64,000 bases of DNA from Thermoactinomycetaceae bacterium. GTDB taxonomy: Bacteria; Bacillota; Bacilli; Thermoactinomycetales; Thermoactinomycetaceae. The notes under the pieces are model-generated. The model was not told the DNA's origin. It worked only from the letters and a program-made list of their open reading frames with translations, and did not search any database. The stretch covers positions 58,165 to 122,164 of the forward strand of contig JANWIG010000001.1 in NCBI GenBank assembly GCA_025449975.1, given 5' to 3'. Positions 7,546 through 15,460 of the stretch are shown piece after piece (the stretch's first letter is position 1; every line of letters starts with the position of its first letter). The translations under genes and the position numbers were made by a program.

Positions 7546-8856
7546 ATGGTAAGAGTAACGCGGACGATTATTGTTGAAACACCCTCTAGACCTGGTAACT
7601 TAGGAAAGGTTACCACAGCGATTGGAAGCGTTGGGGGTGATATTGGTGATATCACAACCAAACAAATTGGTCCTTTTAGTACCATTCGTGATATAACCGT
7701 CCATTGCGATACAGAAGAACAACTCGAGAAGGTGGTCGAGGTCATCCAGTCCTTGGGTGATGGAATCTATGTAAGAAGTGTTTCTGATGACGTATTATAT
7801 GCCCATTTAGGTGGAAAAATCCATATGACAAAGCGAATGGATATCCGCAGCCTAGCAGATTTAAGACGAATCTATACGCCCGGGGTTTCCAATGTTTGTC
7901 GTTTAATTCAAAAAGATCCAGAAAAGTCACGATATTATACCAGTATAGGAAATACGGTAGCCATTGTGACGGATGGAACAGCGATTCTTGGCTTAGGAAA
8001 TATTGGTGCCCTTGCAGGGATGCCTGTGATGGAAGGAAAAGCGGCATTGTTTGATCATTTTGCCGGAATTAGTGGAATTCCTATTTTATTGGATACAAGT
8101 GATCCCGATGAGGTGGTGGCGACCATCAAACATATTTCGGCAGGTTTTGGCGGAATATTGTTAGAAGATATTGGAGCGCCACATTGTTTCGAAATCGAAC
8201 GAAGATTGGATGAAGAGTTAAATATACCGGTTATGCATGATGATCAGCATGGCACAGCAGTTGTTGTGTTAGCTGCTGCGATTTCAGCGTGTCGCAATGC
8301 GGAAATTTACTTGGATAAAGCGGTTGTCGGTCAAATTGGACTGGGAGCAGCTGGCTTGGCGATCAGCCGCATGCTCATCGATTATGGTGTTAAAAAAATG
8401 TATGGAGTAGACCGTCGTACGGAAGCCTTACGTCAATTGGCTCAGTATGGTGGCGAACCTCTTTCGTCGATTGAAGAATTGATGCAAACTTGTGATATGG
8501 TGATTGCAACCACGGGTGTCGAAGGGCTTATTTCTCCTGAAATGGTTCGACCAGGACAAGTGATCTTAGCTCTCTCCAATCCAAAACCAGAAATTGAACC
8601 TGACGCAGCGATGGCGGCAGGGGCAGCTTTTGCGGCAGATGGACGATCTGTAAATAATGTGCTGGGATTTCCCGGGATTTTCCGAGGGGCATTAAATGCC
8701 CATGCCTCGAAAATTACACGATCGATGTTGGTTGCTGCTGCTGAAGCAATCAGTAGTTGTACAAAAAAAGGTGAGTTAACCCCCCATCCTCTCGACTTTC
8801 GTGTTCATGAGCATGTCGCCCATGCAGTAGAAAAAGCAGCATTATCACAAGAATAG
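7546..8856 (+). CDS. NAD(P)-dependent malic enzyme with N-terminal ACT domain
   Basis: Oxidative decarboxylation of malate to pyruvate. The 436-residue protein starts with an ACT domain (about 1-75, TPSRPGNLGKVTTAIG). The malic enzyme N domain follows (TPGVSNVCRLI, then IVTDGTAILGLGNIG), with the metal-site stretch LEDIGAPHCFEIE and HDDQHGTAVV. The NAD-binding domain holds GQIGLGAAGLAI, and NPKPEIEP lies near the end. The ACT domain suggests allosteric control, as in YtsJ-like enzymes. Cofactor preference cannot be read from the sequence. A strong GAGGAGG site is placed 14 bases before the ATG. Terminators flank it on both sides. Confidence 0.92.
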   Translation: MVRVTRTIIVETPSRPGNLGKVTTAIGSVGGDIGDITTKQIGPFSTIRDITVHCDTEEQLEKVVEVIQSLGDGIYVRSVSDDVLYAHLGGKIHMTKRMDIRSLADLRRIYTPGVSNVCRLIQKDPEKSRYYTSIGNTVAIVTDGTAILGLGNIGALAGMPVMEGKAALFDHFAGISGIPILLDTSDPDEVVATIKHISAGFGGILLEDIGAPHCFEIERRLDEELNIPVMHDDQHGTAVVVLAAAISACRNAEIYLDKAVVGQIGLGAAGLAISRMLIDYGVKKMYGVDRRTEALRQLAQYGGEPLSSIEELMQTCDMVIATTGVEGLISPEMVRPGQVILALSNPKPEIEPDAAMAAGAAFAADGRSVNNVLGFPGIFRGALNAHASKITRSMLVAAAEAISSCTKKGELTPHPLDFRVHEHVAHAVEKAALSQE

Positions 8857-8865
8857 AAGAAGACA

Positions 8866-8900
8866 AAAGAGTGCTCCTCGTAAGTCAGAGCACTCCTTTA
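8866..8900 (+). terminator. terminator after the malic enzyme gene
   Basis: AAAGAGTGCTC/GAGCACTCCTTT stem with an 11-base loop and a short T-rich end. Confidence 0.85.
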
Positions 8901-9062
8901 TCTAAACCCCTGCAAGGGATTAGGCTTATTGTGAATTGAAAAAGATCAATTTATACTCGTTTTATATAACTGGCATCCCTTTCCTGCGTTCGATAGAATA
9001 AGGAAAAGTTTTGTGTTATCTTGGTTTCGAGTACCAATCTATAAGGATGAAGGAGAAGATCT

Positions 9063-9491
9063 ATGGAGATCGATATCAGACAAATTCAAGAAGTGATTCC
9101 CCATCGCTATCCATTTTTGCTAGTGGATAAAATCATTGAGCATATCCCGGGGAAAAAAGCAGTTGGTGTCAAAAATGTCACAATGAATGAGCCTTTTTTT
9201 CAAGGTCATTTTCCGGATTATCCTGTCATGCCAGGCGTCTTGATCGTTGAAGCTTTGGCTCAGGTGGGGGCTTTTTGTGTCTTATCAATGGAGCAATACA
9301 AAGGAAAAATTGCGTTTTTTGCAGGGATTGATAAAGTTCGTTTTCGTGATCAAGTAAAACCAGGAGATGTGCTGACACTCGAAGTGGAAATGACTCGTCT
9401 ACGGGGGATGGTCGGCAAAGGACAAGCTGTGGCAAAAGTAGGAGACAAAACAGTTGCGAGTGGTGAATTGATGTTCGCCATTGGAAATTAA
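9063..9491 (+). CDS. fabZ: 3-hydroxyacyl-[acyl-carrier-protein] dehydratase FabZ
   Basis: Dehydrates beta-hydroxyacyl-ACP in type II fatty acid synthesis. The 142-residue hot-dog protein shows [13 protein letters not shown] at the N-terminus and the active-site histidine in [12 protein letters not shown] (about residue 50). The catalytic glutamate lies in [11 protein letters not shown] (about residue 63). Length is standard. In B. subtilis fabZ also lies downstream of spoIIID, but mbl, flhO and flhP, which separate them there, are missing here. GGAG precedes the ATG. A strong terminator follows. Confidence 0.96.
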   Translation: MEIDIRQIQEVIPHRYPFLLVDKIIEHIPGKKAVGVKNVTMNEPFFQGHFPDYPVMPGVLIVEALAQVGAFCVLSMEQYKGKIAFFAGIDKVRFRDQVKPGDVLTLEVEMTRLRGMVGKGQAVAKVGDKTVASGELMFAIGN

Positions 9492-9503
9492 AAGTACATA
9501 AAA

Positions 9504-9537
9504 GGAGGAAGGTTCCAACACGTGAACCTTCCTTTCT
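9504..9537 (+). terminator. terminator after fabZ
   Basis: GGAAGGTTC/GAACCTTCC stem with T-rich flanks. It may also serve the converging small gene at 9548-9676. Confidence 0.85.
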
Positions 9538-9547
9538 ATGCTTGCGC

Positions 9548-9676
9548 TTATCCGTAAATAAATAGGCGAATCCCCAGATAAATCAGTGCCCAGATTGGTA
9601 GGCTAAGTAATAGACCGTTGATCAAACCAAGAATACAATCAACCGATTCCGTTGCCACACGATGTTTTTTATTCAT
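9548..9676 (-). CDS. small single-pass membrane protein, paralogue of 23251-23361
   Basis: A 42-residue reading frame beginning MNKKHRVATESVDCIL. One membrane segment (residues about 15-41) contains GLINGLLLSLPIWALIYLG. GGGAG on the minus strand is six bases ahead of the ATG. The membrane part aligns without gaps to the small protein at 23251-23361: I-x-G-[LI]-[IV]-N-x2-LLS-x-P-x-W-x-L-x-YL-x-I-x-LFI. That independent repeat of spacing, along with ribosome-binding sites on both, argues that these are real genes. Function unknown; both border polysaccharide genes. Confidence 0.6.
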   Translation of the reverse strand: MNKKHRVATESVDCILGLINGLLLSLPIWALIYLGIRLFIYG

Positions 9677-9786
9677 ATCGCATCGCTCCCGTAGCTAAGA
9701 TGGATGATTATATTATCGTCTGTTTTATGCAAAATTATCCATTGAGGATAAAAAATACTTTATGATAAAGGGAAGATCTATAACCA

Positions 9787-10989
9787 ATGAGTTATCGTGT
9801 TTTAGTGATCTCACATATGTATCCAAATGAAGTGAATCCAATGTCGGGGATTTTTGTACACAATGAATGTAAGGCACTTCAACAACAAGGAGTAAACATA
9901 AAAGTTCTTTCTCCGATTCCCTGCTTTCCTCTGTATCCCAAATGGCAAGGATACCGCCAAATGACATTGGAGGTTGAGCGGGAGGGTATTCCAGTTACTT
10001 ATGTTCCTACTCGAATGTTTCCGGGCGGTTTTTTCTTTTTTACGTATGGGGAGCTCTATCTAAAGGCATTAATTCCAGCAATTAAAAAGATTCAAAGCGA
10101 TTTTCCATTTGATCTCCTTCATTGTCATACCATTTTTCCGGATGGCTATGCGGGAGGAAAACTAAAGCAGATTTTTCATGTTCCGGTAGTTAGTACGATT
10201 CACGGCTCCGATATTATGTTGTATCCAAAGAGAAATCGGGCAACTTATAATAAAACGGTCCAAGCTTTAGAAATGGTAGATCAAGTGGTTACAGTCAGTC
10301 AGCGATTATTAACAGAAGCCACAAAGATGTTTCCTCAGGTGACGGGAGAAACCATCTACAATGGCTTTGACCCTGAGCGATTTACACCGATCGATCAACA
10401 AGAAGCGAGGAAAAGCTTGCAACTACCAGAAAATAAAAAAATTCTGTTATTTGTGGGTAATCTATATCCCGTAAAAGGTGTTCCTTTTTTGCTACAAGCT
10501 TTTGGGAAGATTGCTGCTAAAGATGCCAACCTTCATCTCTATCTGATCGGTGATGGTCCCCTTCGTCCCACATTAAACCGGTTGGTAAGAGAATTAGGGA
10601 TTACGAATCAAGTTTCTTTTATGGGAAGAAGGCCGTATGATGAAATCCCATTGTGGATAAATAGTGCGGACTTGCTCGCTCTTTCCAGCTTAAGCGAAGG
10701 ATTGCCTTCGATTCTACTCGAATCGATGGGTTGTGCGAAACCGATGGTTGCGACCAATGTGGGGGGAATCAGTGAGGTACTCCAAGATGGTCAGACTGGA
10801 TTATTGGTTGAACCGCGTCATGTCGAACAATTGGCGGGAGCGTTTCAGCGACTTCTGATCGATGAACCAAAGCTCCTTTCCGAGATGGGGAGAAAAGCCT
10901 ATCAAGCTTCGCAAACATTGACTTGGTTCCAACATGCGACTCGGATGAAACAACTTTACCAACAATTGCTTTCTATGAAAGCAACTTGA
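9787..10989 (+). CDS. family 4 glycosyltransferase (GT-B fold)
   Basis: A 400-residue cytoplasmic glycosyltransferase. The N-terminal domain starts with YRVLVISHMYPNEVNPMSG, a typical Rossmann start for GT4. The C-terminal domain has FVGNLYPVKGVPFLLQAF, the nucleotide-sugar region LSSLSEGLPSILLESMGCAK with the E-x7-E pattern, and VGGISEVLQDGQTGLLVEP. The donor and acceptor sugars cannot be told from the sequence. It opens the surface polysaccharide region and lies 147 bases upstream of the UDP-sugar genes. AAGGGAAGA lies ten bases ahead of the ATG. Confidence 0.88.
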   Translation: MSYRVLVISHMYPNEVNPMSGIFVHNECKALQQQGVNIKVLSPIPCFPLYPKWQGYRQMTLEVEREGIPVTYVPTRMFPGGFFFFTYGELYLKALIPAIKKIQSDFPFDLLHCHTIFPDGYAGGKLKQIFHVPVVSTIHGSDIMLYPKRNRATYNKTVQALEMVDQVVTVSQRLLTEATKMFPQVTGETIYNGFDPERFTPIDQQEARKSLQLPENKKILLFVGNLYPVKGVPFLLQAFGKIAAKDANLHLYLIGDGPLRPTLNRLVRELGITNQVSFMGRRPYDEIPLWINSADLLALSSLSEGLPSILLESMGCAKPMVATNVGGISEVLQDGQTGLLVEPRHVEQLAGAFQRLLIDEPKLLSEMGRKAYQASQTLTWFQHATRMKQLYQQLLSMKAT

Positions 10990-11033
10990 TTTTTTTTAGC
11001 AAGATATACCCAAAACATTTCAGTTATGTTACA

Positions 11034-11056
11034 TTTGAAAATGGATTTGTAATCTT
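11034..11056 (+). promoter_or_regulatory. motif shared by two polysaccharide promoters, copy 1
   Basis: TTTGAAA, seven bases, then TGTAATCTT. The same TTTGAAA-N6-TGTAATCTT occurs at 22462-22483 before the phosphoglycosyl transferase gene. TTGAAA with TGTAAT could form a weak sigma-A promoter at this copy. Confidence 0.3.
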
Positions 11057-11136
11057 ACTGTAATAATCGGATCGATCTGAGTTGCATGAAGATGTGAAAC
11101 ATCCGTTGAGAATTTACACAGAAAAGAGGGAACTTT

Positions 11137-12156
11137 GTGGTACGCTTTGGAATCGTCGGCTGTGGTCATATCGCGAAAAAACATGTGGCTGCGATTGAGG
11201 CAGTTCAAGGGGCGGAATTGGTAGCCGTCTGTGACACCAATGAAGCACGTTTAGCAGAGTTTGCTGTCGATGGTGTAAAAGGGTTTACCCATATTGAAGA
11301 TTTGTTGCAGACAGATGTAGACGTGGTTTGTATTTGTACACCGAGTGGACTTCATCCACAGCTAACCATTCAAGCGGCAGAAGCGAAAAAGCATGTTGTT
11401 GTTGAAAAACCGATGGCCCTGACTTTGGAAGATGCGGATCAAATGATCGAAGCATGTAAGAGTAATGGTGTCAAAATGGCTGTAGTTCATCCCAATCGCT
11501 TTCGACCTGCTGTGGTGGAGTTGCGCCGAAGACTGGAAGCAGGTAGTTTTGGCAAGATTGGTCATGCGAATGCCACTGTGAGATGGAATCGTAATCAGGC
11601 TTACTACGATCAGGCAGCATGGCGTGGTACGAAGGCGATGGATGGTGGGGTACTGATGAATCAAGCGATTCACAATATCGACTTGCTTTTGTGGATGATG
11701 GGAGAGGTAGATGAAGTTTCCTCTTATCATGCAACGCGGATTAGAAAAATGGAAGCCGAAGATACCTCTGTCTCAATCATTCGTTTTCAAAGTGGCGCTT
11801 TAGGTGTTTTAGAAGCAGCAGTAACCATTTATCCTAAAAATCTCGAAGAGTCCTTAAGTATTTTTGGAGAAACAGGCACAGCTGTGATCGGTGGTAGAAC
11901 GGCCAATTGGATTAAAACTTGGAACTTTAGCGATCTATCGGACGAAGAAGCGATGGAGACGATCCAAAAGATCGAGTCTGATCCTTTTGGCGTTCCTGGT
12001 CATCAGTGCATTATTCAAGATATGACGGAAGCGATCCGCGAAGATCGGGACCCCATTGTTTCAGGAAAAGAAGGAAGAGCGGCACTAAGTCTCGTTATTG
12101 CCTGCCAGCTGGCTGCAGAAACAGGAAAAGCAGTTAAAATGGCTGACTTAACCTAA
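11137..12156 (+). CDS. wlbA: Gfo/Idh/MocA oxidoreductase, probable UDP-GlcNAcA 3-dehydrogenase (WbpB/WlbA-like)
   Basis: A 339-residue NAD(P)-dependent oxidoreductase starting at GTG. A Rossmann site GIVGCGHIAKKHVAAI is at the N-terminus. The catalytic EKP motif is in VVEKPMALTLEDADQMI (about residue 90). The substrate domain contains GGVLMNQAIHNIDLLLWMMG with its conserved histidine. Together with the aminotransferase, UDP-GlcNAc 6-dehydrogenase and acetyltransferase that follow, this is best read as the C3 oxidase of UDP-N-acetylglucosaminuronate. The product would be the 3-keto sugar for transamination. The exact substrate is inferred from context. Confidence 0.82.
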   Translation: MVRFGIVGCGHIAKKHVAAIEAVQGAELVAVCDTNEARLAEFAVDGVKGFTHIEDLLQTDVDVVCICTPSGLHPQLTIQAAEAKKHVVVEKPMALTLEDADQMIEACKSNGVKMAVVHPNRFRPAVVELRRRLEAGSFGKIGHANATVRWNRNQAYYDQAAWRGTKAMDGGVLMNQAIHNIDLLLWMMGEVDEVSSYHATRIRKMEAEDTSVSIIRFQSGALGVLEAAVTIYPKNLEESLSIFGETGTAVIGGRTANWIKTWNFSDLSDEEAMETIQKIESDPFGVPGHQCIIQDMTEAIREDRDPIVSGKEGRAALSLVIACQLAAETGKAVKMADLT

Positions 12157-12216
12157 TCATTTCGTCGCTTTCATCTCAACTACTTTAAACACCTTCAGGA
12201 TAAAAGGAGAATGAAT

Positions 12217-13326
12217 ATGAGACAGATTCCTTTACTAGATCTCAAAGCCCAATACCAGACCATTCGCGATGAAGTACGCCAAGTTGTCGATCATGTCCTA
12301 GATAATGGTCGGTATATTCTAGGACCAGAGGTAAGCAAGTTGGAAGAGGAGATCGCTCAGTTTTGTGGCGTGAAGTTTGCTGTCGGAGTTGCCAATGGAA
12401 CCGATGCTCTGTTGCTTGCCTTAGATGCGTATGGAGTAGGTCCTGGCGATGAAGTGATCACCACTCCATTCACTTTCTTTGCTACGGCTGAAGTGGTATC
12501 CCGCTTGGGAGCGACACCCGTTTTTGTCGATATCGATCCTGAAACCTACAATATCGATGTGTCACAGATTCGTGCCAAAATAACCGATAAAACCAAAGCG
12601 ATCATTCCGGTACATATTTTTGGACAGCCAGCAAATATGGATGAGATCATGGCTTTGGCAGAAGAATATCAATTGTTTGTTTTAGAAGATGCTGCTCAGG
12701 CGATTGGTTCGGAATATAAAGGACGAAAAATCGGCTCATGGGGTCATGCGGCGACCTTCTCGTTCTTCCCAACCAAAAATTTAGGTGGCTATGGCGATGG
12801 CGGAATGGTTGTGACCAATGATGAAGAATTAGCGCGGAAGGTTCGGATTTTACGCGTTCATGGTAGCAATCCCAAGTATTATCATAGCATGATCGGTTAT
12901 AATAGTCGTTTAGATGAGATCCAAGCAGCTATTTTACGTGTAAAACTACGTTATTTGGAGCGCTGGAATGATGCACGGCGTCAAAAAGCGGCTCTCTATA
13001 ATGAACTCTTAAAAGATACACCGCTCGTTACGCCTGTTCATGGTGAAAATCGCAAACATATTTATCATCTTTATATTGTTCAAGCAGATGATCGTGATTC
13101 CTTGATGGAGCATTTGAAGGAAAAAGGAATTTCCACTGGGGTTTATTATCCGGTTCCGTTGCATCAGCAAAATGTGTATCAAAGTTTGGGTTATTCAGAG
13201 GGCAGTTTGCCTCATGCGGAATACATGGCGAAACGGACATTTGCTTTACCATTATATGCAGAATTAGAGGATGAAACCATCCGATATATTGCAGATGTAA
13301 TCAAATCTTATTACCAAAATAAGTAA
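12217..13326 (+). CDS. wlbC: DegT/DnrJ/EryC1 aminotransferase, probable UDP-3-keto-sugar aminotransferase (WbpE/WlbC-like)
   Basis: A PLP-dependent sugar aminotransferase of 369 residues. IPLLDLKAQYQTIRDEV is a hallmark N-terminus. GVANGTDALLLALDA contacts the cofactor, and VLEDAAQAIGSEYKGRKIGS holds the PLP-binding aspartate. The lysine that forms the Schiff base is in SFFPTKNLGGYGDGG. The ATG at 12211 is only one base from AGGAG (12205-12209), so the ATG at 12217 (seven bases) is preferred. In the Wbp/Wlb pathway it adds an amino group at C3 using glutamate. It sits between the two dehydrogenases, consistent with one pathway. Confidence 0.86.
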   Translation: MRQIPLLDLKAQYQTIRDEVRQVVDHVLDNGRYILGPEVSKLEEEIAQFCGVKFAVGVANGTDALLLALDAYGVGPGDEVITTPFTFFATAEVVSRLGATPVFVDIDPETYNIDVSQIRAKITDKTKAIIPVHIFGQPANMDEIMALAEEYQLFVLEDAAQAIGSEYKGRKIGSWGHAATFSFFPTKNLGGYGDGGMVVTNDEELARKVRILRVHGSNPKYYHSMIGYNSRLDEIQAAILRVKLRYLERWNDARRQKAALYNELLKDTPLVTPVHGENRKHIYHLYIVQADDRDSLMEHLKEKGISTGVYYPVPLHQQNVYQSLGYSEGSLPHAEYMAKRTFALPLYAELEDETIRYIADVIKSYYQNK

Positions 13327-13349
13327 ATGGATAAAGGATGGGATGGAAG

Positions 13350-14663
13350 ATGGCACATCAAACGTTACTTGAAAAAATCGAACAAAAAACGGCAGTGATT
13401 GGCGTAATCGGTCTGGGGTATGTTGGATTACCACTTGCTGTTGAAAAAGCGAAAGCGGGTTACAAGGTGATCGGTTTTGATATCCAACCACGAAGGGTTG
13501 AACTGGTCAATAATGGCACCAACTATATTGGTGATGTGGTTGATGAAGATCTAAAAAGCTTAGTGCAAACAGGTTATTTACAAGCGACAACCGATTATTC
13601 CCTCATTGCCAAAGTAGATGCTTGTGCCATCTGTGTACCCACCCCTTTGGACCGATATCAGCAGCCCAATATTTCGTATGTTGAGTCTTCTAGTAAAAGC
13701 ATTGCTGAGCATTTACACCCAGGTATGTTAATTGTCTTAGAAAGTACAACCTATCCCGGCACGACGGAAGAAGTGGTCCAACCGATTTTGGAGAAAACAG
13801 GGTTAAAAGTAGGAAAAGACTTCTATTTGGCTTATTCCCCAGAACGGGTTGATCCAGGAAATAAAATTTTTAATACGAAGAATACACCTAAAGTGGTCGG
13901 TGGTGTGACAGCTGAGTGTACCAAAGTGGCCGCCACTTTATACCGTTCGGTCTTAGAGGGAGAGGTTCATGAAGTTTCCAGTCCCAAAGTGGCAGAAATG
14001 GAAAAAATATTTGAGAACACTTTCCGGAATATCAATATCGGCTTAGCCAATGAAATGGCAATCCTCTGTAATAAAATGGGAATTGATATTTGGGAAGTGA
14101 TTGATGCGGCAAAAACAAAGCCTTATGGATTTATGGCCTTTTATCCAGGTCCCGGTTTAGGCGGTCATTGTATCCCGATTGATCCTTTTTATCTTACTTG
14201 GAAGGCACGAGAGTATAACTACCATACCCGTTTGATTGAAGTGGCTGGAGAGATCAACAACGAGATGCCATCTTTTGTTGTGGATCGAGCGATGAAGATT
14301 TTAAATCGCTATGGAAAAGCGCTCAATGGTGCTAAAGTGTTGATCTTGGGTGTTGCCTATAAAAAGGATATTGACGACTATCGGGAATCGCCCGTTTTGC
14401 CGATTATTGAGCTATTGGAAAAGTATCAAGCGAACTTTTATGTTGTGGATCCCCATATTCCACAGTTTAAAATCGGCAATCGAATCTACAAAACAGATGA
14501 GCTAACGGATGAGTTAATTACCGAAGCCGATCTTGTGTTGATTACAACGGATCATAGTGCCTTTGATTTTCAGAAGATTGCCAGTCAAGCCAAAGTGATT
14601 TTTGATACGCGCAATGCTTTGAGAGATGTGAAGCAGATTGTAGCGGACTATGAAAAATTATAA
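13350..14663 (+). CDS. wbpA: UDP-N-acetylglucosamine 6-dehydrogenase (WbpA-like nucleotide sugar dehydrogenase)
   Basis: A 437-residue UDP-sugar 6-dehydrogenase that makes the uronic acid. It has a Rossmann site GVIGLGYVGLPLAVEKA, then TPLDRYQQPN, and YSPERVDPGN. The active-site cysteine is in GPGLGGHCIPIDPFYL (about residue 265), followed by a C-terminal UDP-binding domain with GVAYKKDIDDYRESP. The YSPERVDPG version belongs to the UDP-GlcNAc/ManNAc dehydrogenase group (WbpA, WbpO), distinct from UDP-glucose dehydrogenases. ATG 13338 is an alternative start. It supplies UDP-GlcNAcA for the other three enzymes in the cluster. Confidence 0.88.
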   Translation: MAHQTLLEKIEQKTAVIGVIGLGYVGLPLAVEKAKAGYKVIGFDIQPRRVELVNNGTNYIGDVVDEDLKSLVQTGYLQATTDYSLIAKVDACAICVPTPLDRYQQPNISYVESSSKSIAEHLHPGMLIVLESTTYPGTTEEVVQPILEKTGLKVGKDFYLAYSPERVDPGNKIFNTKNTPKVVGGVTAECTKVAATLYRSVLEGEVHEVSSPKVAEMEKIFENTFRNINIGLANEMAILCNKMGIDIWEVIDAAKTKPYGFMAFYPGPGLGGHCIPIDPFYLTWKAREYNYHTRLIEVAGEINNEMPSFVVDRAMKILNRYGKALNGAKVLILGVAYKKDIDDYRESPVLPIIELLEKYQANFYVVDPHIPQFKIGNRIYKTDELTDELITEADLVLITTDHSAFDFQKIASQAKVIFDTRNALRDVKQIVADYEKL

Positions 14664-14677
14664 GGTGGATGAAGCGA

Positions 14678-15424
14678 ATGAATTATATTATCCATGAGAC
14701 AGCTACACTGGGAGAGAATGTTTCGATCGGCTACTTTTCGGTTATAGAAGAGGGAGTAGTGATTGGAGACAATGTGACCATTGGCAACAATGTCACCATT
14801 CATGCTGGAACGGTGATCGGATCCGATGTATATATCTCGGATAACTGCGTTTTGGGTCGTTGGCCTCGTCCAGCCAAAGCATCCACAGTGAAAGTAGATC
14901 CCAATTTACCACCGCTTAAAATTGGAGATGGGACGACCATTGGTGCGTGTGTGGTTCTGTACCGTGGTAGCTCATTTGGAAAAGAAGGGATGATTGGAGA
15001 TCAAGCTTCCGTTCGAGAAAAATGCCAGATCGGTGATCATGTTGTCATTGGACGCGGAGTGGCTGTGGAAAATCAGGTAGAGATCGGCTCCTATACTAAA
15101 ATCCAAACGAATGCATATATTACAGCATATACGACCATCGAAGAAAGGGTCTTTATCGCGCCAACGGTAACAACGACAAATGATAATTTCATGGGTCGTA
15201 CCAAAGAGCGCTTCAAATTCGTCAAAGGAGCACATATTAAAAAAGGAGCGCGTGTCGGCGGTGCTTCGATTCTTTTACCTGGTGTTACCATCGCTGAAGA
15301 AAGCTTTATTGCCGCTGGAGCCTTGATTCATCGCGATACGGAACCTGCTAAAGTCTATATCGGTGTGCCAGCACGGGTTTTACGAGATGTTCCAGATCGT
15401 GAGAAGTTAGATCAACAAGATTAA
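14678..15424 (+). CDS. wbpD: hexapeptide-repeat acyltransferase, probable UDP-GlcNAc3NA N-acetyltransferase (WbpD/WlbB-like)
   Basis: A 248-residue left-handed beta-helix protein rich in [IV]-G-D/x-x-[VA]-x-[IV] hexapeptides from residue 10 to about 165. A C-terminal GVTIAEESFIAAGALIHRD and GVPARVLRDVP are typical of the NeuD/WbpD acetyltransferases. It probably acetylates the C3 amino group, giving UDP-2,3-diacetamido-2,3-dideoxyglucuronate. It is somewhat longer than WbpD (about 190), so another acylation target is possible. AAGGTGG touches the ATG at 14669, so the ATG at 14678 is chosen. It starts 14 bases after the dehydrogenase stop. Confidence 0.78.
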   Translation: MNYIIHETATLGENVSIGYFSVIEEGVVIGDNVTIGNNVTIHAGTVIGSDVYISDNCVLGRWPRPAKASTVKVDPNLPPLKIGDGTTIGACVVLYRGSSFGKEGMIGDQASVREKCQIGDHVVIGRGVAVENQVEIGSYTKIQTNAYITAYTTIEERVFIAPTVTTTNDNFMGRTKERFKFVKGAHIKKGARVGGASILLPGVTIAEESFIAAGALIHRDTEPAKVYIGVPARVLRDVPDREKLDQQD

Positions 15425-15460
15425 TTTCATTCGAAGAGCTTTGAGGGTGTGTCAATCTAA

